The notes under the pieces are model-generated. The model was given only the letters and a program-made list of their open reading frames with translations, was not told the DNA's origin and made no database searches. Made by a program: the position numbers and the translations under genes. This document shows, in pieces, positions 27,409 through 35,200 of a stretch of DNA of 48,356 nt; within the stretch, counting starts at the first letter, position 1, and each line of letters begins with the position of its first letter. The stretch is taken from positions 133,805 through 182,160 of the forward strand of contig NZ_CDBT01000020.1 in the NCBI RefSeq assembly GCF_000819765.1. The letters are read 5' to 3'. The stretch is from Aeromonas bivalvium. Lineage in GTDB: Bacteria; Pseudomonadota; Gammaproteobacteria; Enterobacterales; Aeromonadaceae.

Positions 27409-27773
27409 CAGTCGAGGGACTCGTCACCGCCACCCGCACTGCCACCGCCGCCGTCGAAGCTGCCGCCGGCATCGTCACTGGCGCCGCCGGCGACGGTGCA
27501 CAGACGATGCACCCGCTTGGGACCAATCACCTTGAGGTACTTGAACCACACCTTGGCGTGGGGGTTGCTGCCGGCCTCACCGGCCTTGAGCTGCTCGGCA
27601 AAGGCGGTCTCCACCTCGTCCCGGGGGGCCAGGTTGCCCTGATAGATGGCCAGCATGGCGGTGCCGTATTTTTCCAGACTGTCTGCTTCGGCGACGGTGA
27701 ATTCACCACTGCGACGCAGGCCACGGGGAAAATGTTTGAAGTCGTTGAAACGCTTGTCTGATTCGAAGCTCAT
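27408..27773 (-). CDS. maoP: macrodomain Ori protein MaoP (YifE family, DUF413)
   Basis: A 121-residue protein of the MaoP/YifE family. The core FNDFKHFPRGLRRSGEFTVAEADSLEKYG and the later KVWFKYLKVIGPKRVHRL are the family marks. In E. coli it confines the Ori macrodomain with the maoS DNA site. The C-terminus here is extended by a low-complexity tail rich in Gly, Ser and Asp (about residues 95-121), unlike the E. coli protein. It shares the hdfR neighbour found in E. coli, but here both genes are on the same strand and overlap. Start ATG 27773 is chosen for family length; the upstream site is weak. Confidence 0.87.
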   Translation of the reverse strand: MSFESDKRFNDFKHFPRGLRRSGEFTVAEADSLEKYGTAMLAIYQGNLAPRDEVETAFAEQLKAGEAGSNPHAKVWFKYLKVIGPKRVHRLCTVAGGASDDAGGSFDGGGGSAGGGDESLD

Positions 27774-27810
27774 AGTGCTCTTGTTCTGGTTAGTTTGACC
27801 TTTGCGGGCA

Positions 27811-27838
27811 AGTATCATCAGGCTTTTACAGAGTGCAA
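27811..27838 (-). promoter_or_regulatory. promoter candidate for maoP-hdfR
   Basis: On the minus strand TTGCAC (27838-27833), 16-bp spacer, GATACT (27816-27811), 38 bp upstream of maoP. Confidence 0.4.
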
Positions 27839-27844
27839 AATCAA

Positions 27845-27938
27845 TTTTCTCACTATATGGATAAAAATATTTTATTGAACTTGTCGGTGTCGTGCCGATG
27901 GGAAACAGTTGGGGCCACTTGATTAAAAAGTGAGAAAA
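27845..27938. repeat. distant inverted 10-mer TTTTCTCACT / AGTGAGAAAA
   Basis: Perfect 10-base arms at 27845-27854 and 27929-27938, 74 bp apart, in a gene-free AT-rich spacer. They could be two operator half-sites or a long-range DNA loop; function unknown. Confidence 0.35.
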
Positions 27939-28003
27939 ATAACGGAGTTATGACATGTTTCGTCATGAGATTGTCACCGAAATCCCCCTTTTTTGGCCAA
28001 GGA

Positions 28004-28027
28004 AAAGGGCGCACGGTGGCGCCCTTT
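28004..28027 (-). terminator. terminator after the ecotin gene
   Basis: Arms AAAGGGCGC / GCGCCCTTT with a 6-base loop, followed on the minus strand by TTTCC. It lies about 47 bp beyond the ecotin stop. Confidence 0.7.
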
Positions 28028-28073
28028 GGTTGTCATTGTCGCAGCTGGCCGGATTGGGCCACAGGGCACGGGA

Positions 28074-28556
28074 TCACTCGATCATGGCCGGCTGGGCCTG
28101 GGCATCGGCACGCCACAGACGGTAGCGTACTTCGTACTCCTGGGGCACATAGATGACGAAGGGCAGCTTGGAGTTGTAGTTCACGAAGAAGCCCTGGCCA
28201 TAGATCTGGACGAAGCTCTCTTTCTTCTGGCCATCCGGGCAGGCCATCAGGGTACTGATGGGGTCTGATACCTTGCCCAGGGTCAGGTAGTTGTAACCCC
28301 AGCCCTTGACACTGTGCTGCTCCAGGTTGCCGGCGAAGCGGGGGACATTGCAGTCCACCAGCATCTTCTTGCCCACTTGCAGCTCGACCATCATGTCGGC
28401 TTCGTTCTCGACTTCCGGCAGACGGATCACGACACGTTCCTGGTTCACTTCGGCGGCCGGAAACATGCTGATATCAAATTTTTTCGGTTCGGCGGCGAAG
28501 GCATGCCCGCTCAGCAAGAAGGCGCCCAGCAGGCTAAAACGCAATACGGTTTTCAT
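28074..28556 (-). CDS. eco: ecotin, periplasmic serine protease inhibitor
   Basis: A 160-residue protein with signal peptide (MKTVLRFSLLGAFLLSGHAFA then AEPK). Conserved ecotin segments are VELQVGKKMLVDCNVPRFAGNLE, GWGYNYL, and the reactive loop STLMACPDG, with Met as the P1 residue and the Cys pair (VDCN and MACPD) that braces it. Ecotin inhibits trypsin-fold proteases such as trypsin, elastase and factor Xa in the periplasm and protects against host neutrophil elastase. GAGGT lies before ATG 28556. It follows the iron-regulated protease operon but is separated from it by a terminator. Confidence 0.93.
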   Translation of the reverse strand: MKTVLRFSLLGAFLLSGHAFAAEPKKFDISMFPAAEVNQERVVIRLPEVENEADMMVELQVGKKMLVDCNVPRFAGNLEQHSVKGWGYNYLTLGKVSDPISTLMACPDGQKKESFVQIYGQGFFVNYNSKLPFVIYVPQEYEVRYRLWRADAQAQPAMIE

Positions 28557-28712
28557 CTGTACCTCATGGGATTGGTCTATCGTCGCTAGACTAACCGCTC
28601 TGTGCCTTTCATACCAGCGCTCTGCCACGCAAATCCCGCCTGTTCGGCCACACAATGACGTTATCTGGCTATTTTCTGTCGATGTGCCGAGTGCTCGTAC
28701 CGATCCGGGCGG

Positions 28713-28739
28713 AAAACGGCTGGCAGAGCCCTCTGCCAG
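28713..28739 (-). terminator. terminator of the receptor/protease operon
   Basis: Perfect arms CTGGCAGAG / CTCTGCCAG with a 2-base gap, followed on the minus strand by CCGTTTTCC. It lies 8 bases beyond the last gene of the operon. Confidence 0.75.
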
Positions 28740-28747
28740 TCGTGCTC

Positions 28748-29305
28748 TCAGCGTACCAGCAGCACCTGCTTCGCCCAGGAACCGGGTGAGCGCATTCCGA
28801 CGGCGCCACTGGTGATGTCCAGATAGGCGACGCCCCTGCTGGCGGGCACCGGGGTCGAGGACCAGAGGTAGACATAGCCGTCGTTCACCTCCTTGCCGTC
28901 CCCGGCCATGGCGCGGGGGAAGAGGGTCTCGTTCAATGCCGGCTTGTAGCAGGCGGACTCCAGTATGCTGATGAGCTCCTTGATGGTGGGCAGGCGCCAA
29001 TCGGTGTGGCCGCCGAAGCCGTGGAGGACATGGCTCGGCTCGGTGCGGATCCGCTCTGCGGTCAGCAGGGCCTGCTGCCAGTAGAGCCGGGTCGGCTCGC
29101 CGCTGCAGCTTCCATTCTGCCAGCTTTGGCCGAGCTGGCAGCGCATCCAGGTGAGGCCGGAAGCCCGGTCGGTGACGGTGCCGTTGCCGCGATCCAGGAA
29201 GCGGGAACTTGGGCTGGTACGCGGCAGGGTGTCGTCGCAGATGGCGATGGCCAGTGCCAGCGGGCTGCACAGGGTGAGCAGCAGGGTCAGAAGATACTTG
29301 TTCAT
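28748..29305 (-). CDS. exported DUF1566 (Lcl-like) protein
   Basis: A 185-residue protein with signal peptide (MNKYLLTLLLTLCSPLALA then IAIC). The body is a DUF1566/Lcl C-terminal-type domain: GNGTVTDRASGLTWMRC opens it, GGHTDWRLPTIKELISI is the core motif, and YVYLWSSTPV closes it. Lcl domains occur on secreted or surface proteins in Legionella and Vibrio-type bacteria; function is poorly known, adhesion or glycan binding being suggested. It overlaps the preceding lipoprotein gene by 4 bp and is the last gene of the operon. Confidence 0.8.
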   Translation of the reverse strand: MNKYLLTLLLTLCSPLALAIAICDDTLPRTSPSSRFLDRGNGTVTDRASGLTWMRCQLGQSWQNGSCSGEPTRLYWQQALLTAERIRTEPSHVLHGFGGHTDWRLPTIKELISILESACYKPALNETLFPRAMAGDGKEVNDGYVYLWSSTPVPASRGVAYLDITSGAVGMRSPGSWAKQVLLVR

Positions 29306-30672
29306 CGGGTTACCTCGGCCACCAGGCGCAGTTGCAGACCGTTGGCATCATCGCTGTTTTGAACTGTGGTGGCGTAGTCGGTGCCGGCATCCTCGCCGAG
29401 GAAGATGTGGGCAATGGCGCTCAGGGGGGCGCTCTCGAGGCGCCGGGACGGGGTCAGGGTCTGGCTCCAGTAGTAGCCGCTGAAATCCTTGGTCGTGGTG
29501 CTGACGTCGGGGAAGTAGCGCACATCCAGGGTGACGAGCTGACCATCCTGGCGGGCGAGGGAGCCGTAGTGCTGCAGGCTCATCAACTCGCGGGAGTGGG
29601 GCAGACGCCAGCCCTGGATGCCGCACAGCTGCTGCGCATCGAGCCATTGGCGATACTGCTCGGTGGTGCAGATGGCCTCCCCCTCGGGGCAGGCGTAGTC
29701 CAGCTCCTCCTGGGTGGGCACATAATCGCCGAGGGCCCAGGCGAAGGTGCGGTGCTTGTCTCGCGGACTGTCCGGATCATCGAGCTTCTTCTCCCAGACG
29801 AGGCCGGTGTTGAGATCCTCCACGCACTCCCACTGGTCGGCATTGTCCGCCAGGGGCTGCCCCTGGCCGTCCAGCTTGCGATAGCGCAGGGGCGCCTGGC
29901 CCAGGCTCGCCTCCTGACCCGGGTGATCGGCGGGTTCCTGGGTCAGCAGGTAATCCACCCCGTCCGTGTAGGTGGTGACGCCGCCGGCGGTCACCAGGGC
30001 CCTGGGTTGCTGCTGCACCAGCACGCTGGCGAGTCGGCTCTGCTGGCTCAGCAGTTCGGGACTGGCGGCAAAGTGGCGGGCGAGCTCGGGCAGCAGGGTG
30101 ACCAGCCCCTGCCAGATCTGGCGCAGGCGCTCGCCAGCGGCAAGACCGGGCAAGGTGGCGAGGTCATCGCGCGCCGCCACGGCCAGCTCGCCGAGGGCGC
30201 CATTGAACCCTTCCAGTTGTGCCAGCGCCGCGAGCCCCTGACCCGGTTGCAGGGGCGCCAAGCCACGCAGCAGCTCGGCCAGGGCCTGGGCCGGCGGCAG
30301 CCCGTCCGCGACCCGGGTCTGCAACAGCGTGCTCAAGGGGGTGGGGGTGAGGGTCTGATCATCCAGGCGCGCCGCCGGATGGGTCAGGGTCAGGGCGCCC
30401 GGATCCCGGGGGATGAACAGCAAGGGGCTGGTGAGCAGGCCGGGGGCGCTGGCGCTCAGCCGATGGGCACCTGCCTCGCCACTGACCACGGGCTCGCCTG
30501 GCTCGCAGCTGTCGTTCTGGTTCAGGTTGGCGCACAGGGTGCCCGCCGCCGGCAGCCTGGCCGTGAGGCGGTAGTCGGGGGGAGTCAGGGGCGCATCGTC
30601 GGACTCGCCACCGCCACAGGCGCTGAGCAGGGGGACCAGCAGACAGACCAGCGGTGTCATTCTCATCTTCAT
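29302..30672 (-). CDS. lipoprotein with C-terminal DUF1566 (Lcl-like) domain
   Basis: A 456-residue protein with lipoprotein signal (LLVPLLSAC, Cys19 as lipidation site). Residues about 30-260 are a Leu/Ala-rich helical segment of unknown fold, and the C-terminal half (about 280-455) is DUF1566: CVEDLNTGLVWEKKLDD, IQGWRLPHSRELMSLQ and YYWSQTLTPS match the opening, WRLP core and closing WSS-type strand. The residue after Cys is Gly, so outer-membrane sorting is expected. It lies 50 bp after the metalloprotease gene and overlaps the following DUF1566 gene, suggesting a pair of paralogous surface factors. Function unknown. Confidence 0.82.
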   Translation of the reverse strand: MKMRMTPLVCLLVPLLSACGGGESDDAPLTPPDYRLTARLPAAGTLCANLNQNDSCEPGEPVVSGEAGAHRLSASAPGLLTSPLLFIPRDPGALTLTHPAARLDDQTLTPTPLSTLLQTRVADGLPPAQALAELLRGLAPLQPGQGLAALAQLEGFNGALGELAVAARDDLATLPGLAAGERLRQIWQGLVTLLPELARHFAASPELLSQQSRLASVLVQQQPRALVTAGGVTTYTDGVDYLLTQEPADHPGQEASLGQAPLRYRKLDGQGQPLADNADQWECVEDLNTGLVWEKKLDDPDSPRDKHRTFAWALGDYVPTQEELDYACPEGEAICTTEQYRQWLDAQQLCGIQGWRLPHSRELMSLQHYGSLARQDGQLVTLDVRYFPDVSTTTKDFSGYYWSQTLTPSRRLESAPLSAIAHIFLGEDAGTDYATTVQNSDDANGLQLRLVAEVTR

Positions 30673-30722
30673 TTCTTGTCCTTGGAGGGGCCTTGGCCCC
30701 TCTTTGCTTTTACAGGGATGGA

Positions 30723-33137
30723 TCAGCCGCGACGGCAGAGGCGGCGCCAGAGCGCCAGGGGCAGCAGCCAGAGCAGGTTGAAGGCACCGCCCCCGCTGCT
30801 GTCCGCGGTGTCGAAGTGGATGATGCCGTCATCGGGCAGGGGGGCTGGCTTGCCACACTGGGCGCCGGTGCGCTGGCTGATGCTCCAGCCGTTGATGCGG
30901 CCCTGGTTGCCCGGTTTGCTGTCCACCACCTCCAGGGTCCAGCGGCCGGCCAGCGGCTCTCCTGTCAGGGCGCTAAAAGCTTGCAGGGGCAGCAGCTCGG
31001 TGGGGAAGACCCCTTTGAGCCGTGGCAACGGGCTGTAGCCCTTGTCCCAGATCTGGATGCGGGTGCCTGAGGGGGAGTTGAGCCAGATCTCCAGCTCATC
31101 CAGGGCCTGATGCTGCAAGTCCAGGTTCAGTTGCAGGCGATCGCTCACCCGGGCATCGCTCTTCTCCAGCACCAGGCTGGTTTCGCTGATGCCGCGCACC
31201 TCCTCGCTCTGGGCATCCTTGAGGGTCATGGGCTGGCCGCTGGCCCGGCTGATGACGGGGGTGCCGATGGGCAGGGTGAGGGACTGCTGCCACTGGCGCT
31301 CGGTCGGGCTGGTGCCGCTCATGGCCAGGTTCACCGAGAGGCTCGCCTCGTCGCCACAGGCGAGCGGGCTGGTGGCCAGCAACCGCAGGGTGGCGGTGAG
31401 ACTGGCACCTACCGCCAGGGTCGCCGGCTGCCAGGCATGGGGATCGGCCTGCAGGCCGGCGGGCAGGGACAGGGTCAGGGCGTTGAGGGTCACCGGGGTG
31501 CTGCCGGCGTTGCTCAGGTGCAGCTGCACCGATTGGCGCTGCCCCCACTCGAGGGCGCCGTCCTCGGTGAGGGCGACATTGACCGGGGCCTGCAACAGGC
31601 CGTGCTGGCGAAACGCCTGCTCCAGATGGCGAGCATAGGATCGCGCCGGGTAGAGGCGCGCCGCCGTGTCCACGGTAATGCGGGCCAGCTGCGGCATGCG
31701 GATGGCGGGCCCCAGGCCGAAGTGAGACTCGATGACCAGGCGATCGAACTCGTCCCGCGCCCCTTCCCCGTGCTCGGCCACCGAGGCCAGCAGGGCCTGG
31801 AACAGCGGGGTGCCCCACAGCTGATCCCCGTTGCTGCCGTTGATGGTGCGGTGAGCCGGGTAGTTGTAGTCCGGGTGGTAGCGGGCCCGAGCATCGTCCA
31901 GCTGGCGCGGGGTGCGGTCGGTGAAGCGGGCATCCCAGTTGAACACCATGGCGGGCTCGAACTGGCGGCCCGCCTCGCTGCGCTGGCGATGGCTGGCGGC
32001 CAGGAAGTCGCCGAAGCCCTCGCCGATGGCGCCCCAGTCCCCCTCTTCCCCGAGATCCGGCAGGATGTGGTGCTGCACTCCGTGGCCGAATTCGTGCCAG
32101 ATCACCATGGGATCCTCGGCATCGGGGACGCCGCTGCGGCCCAGCTCCAGCCTGCGCTCGAACGGATCGTAGAGGGAGTTGTCCTGATAGCCTGCGTCCG
32201 TGTCGACGTCGAGGGCGCCGGGGATGAGGTCGGTGAAGCCGAGGGCCTTGAGGTGGCGCTGGGCCAAGTCCAGGTGGTAGTAGGCGTTGATGTCGGCAAA
32301 GCCCGGGTCGTCCCGGATCAGGCGAAAGGCCTGCGGGTTGTCCGCCTGGTAGGGAGCCGTGCTGGGTGCCATGGCATCCACCACTCTGGCGTGGGGGCCG
32401 CTCAGCACATAATCCGTGCCCTGCAGGGTGACCGGCAGTTCCACCTGGTCCTGATAGGCGGCATCCGCCAGCACCAGGGCCTCGTGCCAGACTAGGCTGG
32501 CGTCTTGCAGCTGGGTGCGGGGATCGGGATCGAATACCCGTGCCATGACGTTCTGATCCCCCGCATCCGGGGTGCGCACGGCCTGGGTGCTCGCCTGATC
32601 GCCCCAGCGGCCGATCTCGCGATCCCCCTCGCAACTGGCAAACAGCTGGACCCGGCTGGCCTTGGCATTGCCGTCCTTGTGTTCGCTCACCCGCTGGCGC
32701 AAGGCGGGGACCAGGGTGTCGCCGTCACGCCAGTACCAGGCTTCGACCGGCCCCAGCGGGTCTATCTGGCTGCCGTCGGCGCGCAGCTGGCCGAGCAGGG
32801 GATCCAGGCTGGTGCTGGCATCGCAGCCGGGCGTGGCGCTCTGCAAGGGGCGCAGATTGTGATAGAGACGCCAGGGTCTGCCCGCGCCGTCTATGCTGAC
32901 GGCGGCCTGGGTGGTGGCTACCGGCAGGCCGTTGACCAGCATACGAAAGCTGTAGTGATGGCCGAGCAGGCTGGCCCTGTCGTAGTCGGGGGCCAGCGTC
33001 ACGCCCAGGCGCTGCTCGAGCCAGGCCTGGGGCGTGGTGGAGAGGGGTGACTCATCGACAAACTGCAGCTCGGCCGCCAGCAGGGGCTGGGAGAGCAGGG
33101 TTGCCGCCAGCCAGAGGGCCAGGGAGGAGGGTTTCAT
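30723..33137 (-). CDS. secreted gluzincin metalloprotease with P-domain and GlyGly-CTERM
   Basis: An 804-residue secreted enzyme with a signal peptide (MKPSSLALWLAATLLSQPLLA). The zinc motif is His348-Glu-Phe-Gly-His352 with Glu373 in GEGFGD as third ligand, as in M4/M36 gluzincins. A middle beta domain (about 520-630) leads to a proprotein-convertase P-type domain (about 640-770; LNLDLQHQALDELEIWLNSPSG, WTLEVVDSKPGNQG). The tail is SGGG, a hydrophobic helix and a basic end (RRLCRRG): the GlyGly-CTERM sorting signal cut by rhombosortase after type II secretion. ATG 33137 follows GGAG. It is 35 bp after the S9 gene in the iron-regulated operon. It probably cuts host proteins; substrate inferred only. 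Confidence 0.9.
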   Translation of the reverse strand: MKPSSLALWLAATLLSQPLLAAELQFVDESPLSTTPQAWLEQRLGVTLAPDYDRASLLGHHYSFRMLVNGLPVATTQAAVSIDGAGRPWRLYHNLRPLQSATPGCDASTSLDPLLGQLRADGSQIDPLGPVEAWYWRDGDTLVPALRQRVSEHKDGNAKASRVQLFASCEGDREIGRWGDQASTQAVRTPDAGDQNVMARVFDPDPRTQLQDASLVWHEALVLADAAYQDQVELPVTLQGTDYVLSGPHARVVDAMAPSTAPYQADNPQAFRLIRDDPGFADINAYYHLDLAQRHLKALGFTDLIPGALDVDTDAGYQDNSLYDPFERRLELGRSGVPDAEDPMVIWHEFGHGVQHHILPDLGEEGDWGAIGEGFGDFLAASHRQRSEAGRQFEPAMVFNWDARFTDRTPRQLDDARARYHPDYNYPAHRTINGSNGDQLWGTPLFQALLASVAEHGEGARDEFDRLVIESHFGLGPAIRMPQLARITVDTAARLYPARSYARHLEQAFRQHGLLQAPVNVALTEDGALEWGQRQSVQLHLSNAGSTPVTLNALTLSLPAGLQADPHAWQPATLAVGASLTATLRLLATSPLACGDEASLSVNLAMSGTSPTERQWQQSLTLPIGTPVISRASGQPMTLKDAQSEEVRGISETSLVLEKSDARVSDRLQLNLDLQHQALDELEIWLNSPSGTRIQIWDKGYSPLPRLKGVFPTELLPLQAFSALTGEPLAGRWTLEVVDSKPGNQGRINGWSISQRTGAQCGKPAPLPDDGIIHFDTADSSGGGAFNLLWLLPLALWRRLCRRG

Positions 33138-33172
33138 GGGTGACTCCAAAACAGAAAAGGTGAAGGCGGACA

Positions 33173-35200
33173 TCAGTGACGGACCCCAGCCAGGGAGAGC
33201 AGGAAGGCATATTCACGGGCAGCCTTCTGCTGCGCGGTGCCCGCACTGGCGAGATGGCCGCCGTCGAGTTCGGTGTGCAGCAGATAGGGACCGGCCCCCG
33301 TGCTGTGGGCCCGCAGGCGGGCCAGCCACTTGAGGGGCTCCCAGTAGGGGACCTGGCTGTCGTGCAGCCCGGCCGTCACATAGAGGGGCGGGTAGGGGGC
33401 CGGGTGCAGGTTGTCGTAGGGGCTCAGGCGGCGCATGGCCGCATAGTCGGCCGGGATGGCCGGATTGCCCCACTCCCCGTACTCCTGGCGGGTGAGGGGC
33501 AGCTCGGGATCCTGCATGGTGCCGAGCAGGTCGACGAAGGGCACCTGCAACACGGCCCCGGCGAAGCGGGTCGGCGCCTGATTGAGGGCCGCCGCCACCA
33601 GCAGGCCGCCGGCGCTGCCCCCCATGGCGAACAGCCGGTCCGGATCGATGGCGGGATCCCGGGCCAGGCTGTCTGCCACCGCCAGGAAATCGTCCACGCT
33701 GTGTTGCTTGCGCTGGCCGCGACCCTCCTTGTACCACGCCTCCCCCAGCAGGCCCCCGCCGCGCACATGGGCGATGGCGTAGACGAATCCGCGATCCAGC
33801 AGGCTCAGCACCTGGGGCTGGTAGTAGGGGCGCATGGGGGTACCGTAGGCGCCATAGCCGTAGAGCAGCAGCGCCTTGGGCGCCTGGATGTCCTTGCGCC
33901 ACACCAGGGAGACAGGCACCCGGACGCCGTCCTTGCCTACCACCCAGCGTCGCTCGCTCTGATAGAGGGGGCTCGCGACCGGTTTGTCAGCGGCTTGCCA
34001 TTGACCGGAGGCGAGATCCAGCCAGCGCTGGTGCGGCGCCTCGGCCATGCCCTGGCGGCGGATCAGGATCTGCTGGCTGGCGGGATCATGGGCCCCCTGG
34101 ATCCAGGCCGTGCCCGCCCCTTCGGTGAGCGCCAGGCTGTGGGTCAGCCTGCCGTCTGCGTCCAGCACATCGAGCCAGTCGTCCCCTGCCTTGCGGTATT
34201 GCAGCACTGTATAGCGGGCAAACAGGCGCCACTTCTCGAGCTCCCGGCCCTCGCCGGACCAGAGGGGCTGCCAGGGACCAGCCGCCAGGTTCGCCAGGCT
34301 GGGCGCCTGATAAAGCCCCATGGCCCCGTCCCGGTTGCTCTTGACAAGCACCCTCTCCCCCTGGGTATCCAGGTAGTATTCGAGGCCGCGTTCACGGGCC
34401 CTGAGCAGGGTCGGGCCGCCCTCATCCAGCAGGTATTGCTCCGAGCTGTCGTGGTTGTTGCTCTGCAGCACCAGGTGGCGGTTGTCCGTGGTGCGATAGA
34501 GGCTGAGCAGCCAGGCGGGATCGGCCTCCTGGTGCACCAGCGCCTCCTTGCCGGCCTGCCAGACCCACAGCTGCCAGGGGCGCAGGGTACGGGGTTCGTT
34601 GGCAATGGTGTAGAGGGTCTTGCCATCCAGGCTCCAGAGCAGATCGCCGGCACGGTGGGGCAGGGTGGTGAGCGTCTCGCCGCTCGCCAGATCCAGCACT
34701 GTGATGCGGTAGTCCCGATCCCCTCGGCTGTCTTCGGCCAGGGCAAGCAGGCGGCCATCCGGGTGCAGGGCCCAGGTGGCAAGCTCGTAGTACCCCTCGG
34801 CGGGTTGACGGGGGGCCAGCCGCTGGCGGGGGGTGGCATTGGCGCCGCTGCGCTGCCACAGGCTGCCGTCCGCCGCCATGCGCCACTGGCTGCCGGCCGC
34901 GCTCAGCCACTCTTCCGGCAGGGGCTCGCCCCGCTCTCTGGCCTGCCACTCCCCTTGCAGCGTTGTTTCGAGGGGCTTTTGGGCGGCGAGTTGCTCGTCG
35001 GTCCAGCGATTCTGCTCGCGCAGGAGCGCTAGCAGATCGGGGGTGCGGCGACTGTCGTCACGCCAGCCGCCATAGGGATCGAGGCGGGCTATCTCCCCCT
35101 TCATCATTTGTGGACGCTCGGGGATAAGGGGCGCTGCCTCCTGGGTTGCCTCAGGAAGCGGGGTGGCCAGCAGGCTGGCCAGTATCAGCAGGCTGTGCAT
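33173..35200 (-). CDS. S9A prolyl-oligopeptidase / oligopeptidase B-like protease, probably exported
   Basis: A 675-residue S9A peptidase with a beta-propeller (about 60-400) and C-terminal hydrolase. The triad is complete: Ser529 in GGSAGG, Asp614 in LHDSQ and His649 in GGHLASAG. The N-terminus HSLLILASLLATPLPEA looks like a short signal peptide, which is unusual because S9A oligopeptidases are normally cytoplasmic; it lacks the usual basic residues, so export is likely but not certain. The enzyme cuts peptides under about 30 residues after basic or proline residues. ATG overlaps the stop of the TonB receptor gene (TGATG), so translation is coupled. It is a candidate periplasmic peptide-degrading partner of the receptor. 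Confidence 0.88.
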   Translation of the reverse strand: MHSLLILASLLATPLPEATQEAAPLIPERPQMMKGEIARLDPYGGWRDDSRRTPDLLALLREQNRWTDEQLAAQKPLETTLQGEWQARERGEPLPEEWLSAAGSQWRMAADGSLWQRSGANATPRQRLAPRQPAEGYYELATWALHPDGRLLALAEDSRGDRDYRITVLDLASGETLTTLPHRAGDLLWSLDGKTLYTIANEPRTLRPWQLWVWQAGKEALVHQEADPAWLLSLYRTTDNRHLVLQSNNHDSSEQYLLDEGGPTLLRARERGLEYYLDTQGERVLVKSNRDGAMGLYQAPSLANLAAGPWQPLWSGEGRELEKWRLFARYTVLQYRKAGDDWLDVLDADGRLTHSLALTEGAGTAWIQGAHDPASQQILIRRQGMAEAPHQRWLDLASGQWQAADKPVASPLYQSERRWVVGKDGVRVPVSLVWRKDIQAPKALLLYGYGAYGTPMRPYYQPQVLSLLDRGFVYAIAHVRGGGLLGEAWYKEGRGQRKQHSVDDFLAVADSLARDPAIDPDRLFAMGGSAGGLLVAAALNQAPTRFAGAVLQVPFVDLLGTMQDPELPLTRQEYGEWGNPAIPADYAAMRRLSPYDNLHPAPYPPLYVTAGLHDSQVPYWEPLKWLARLRAHSTGAGPYLLHTELDGGHLASAGTAQQKAAREYAFLLSLAGVRH

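Larger units (their letters stand above)
27774..28073. other. spacer between maoP and ecotin gene
   Basis: 300 bp, AT-rich. It contains the maoP promoter candidate, a pair of distant inverted 10-mers (27845 and 27929), and the ecotin terminator. No convincing gene is seen on either strand. Confidence 0.6.

Noticed and set aside
27950..28156. A short plus-strand reading frame near 27950 with a usable GGAG upstream
   Set aside because: It overlaps the ecotin terminator and then the ecotin gene antisense, and the product is not recognisable.
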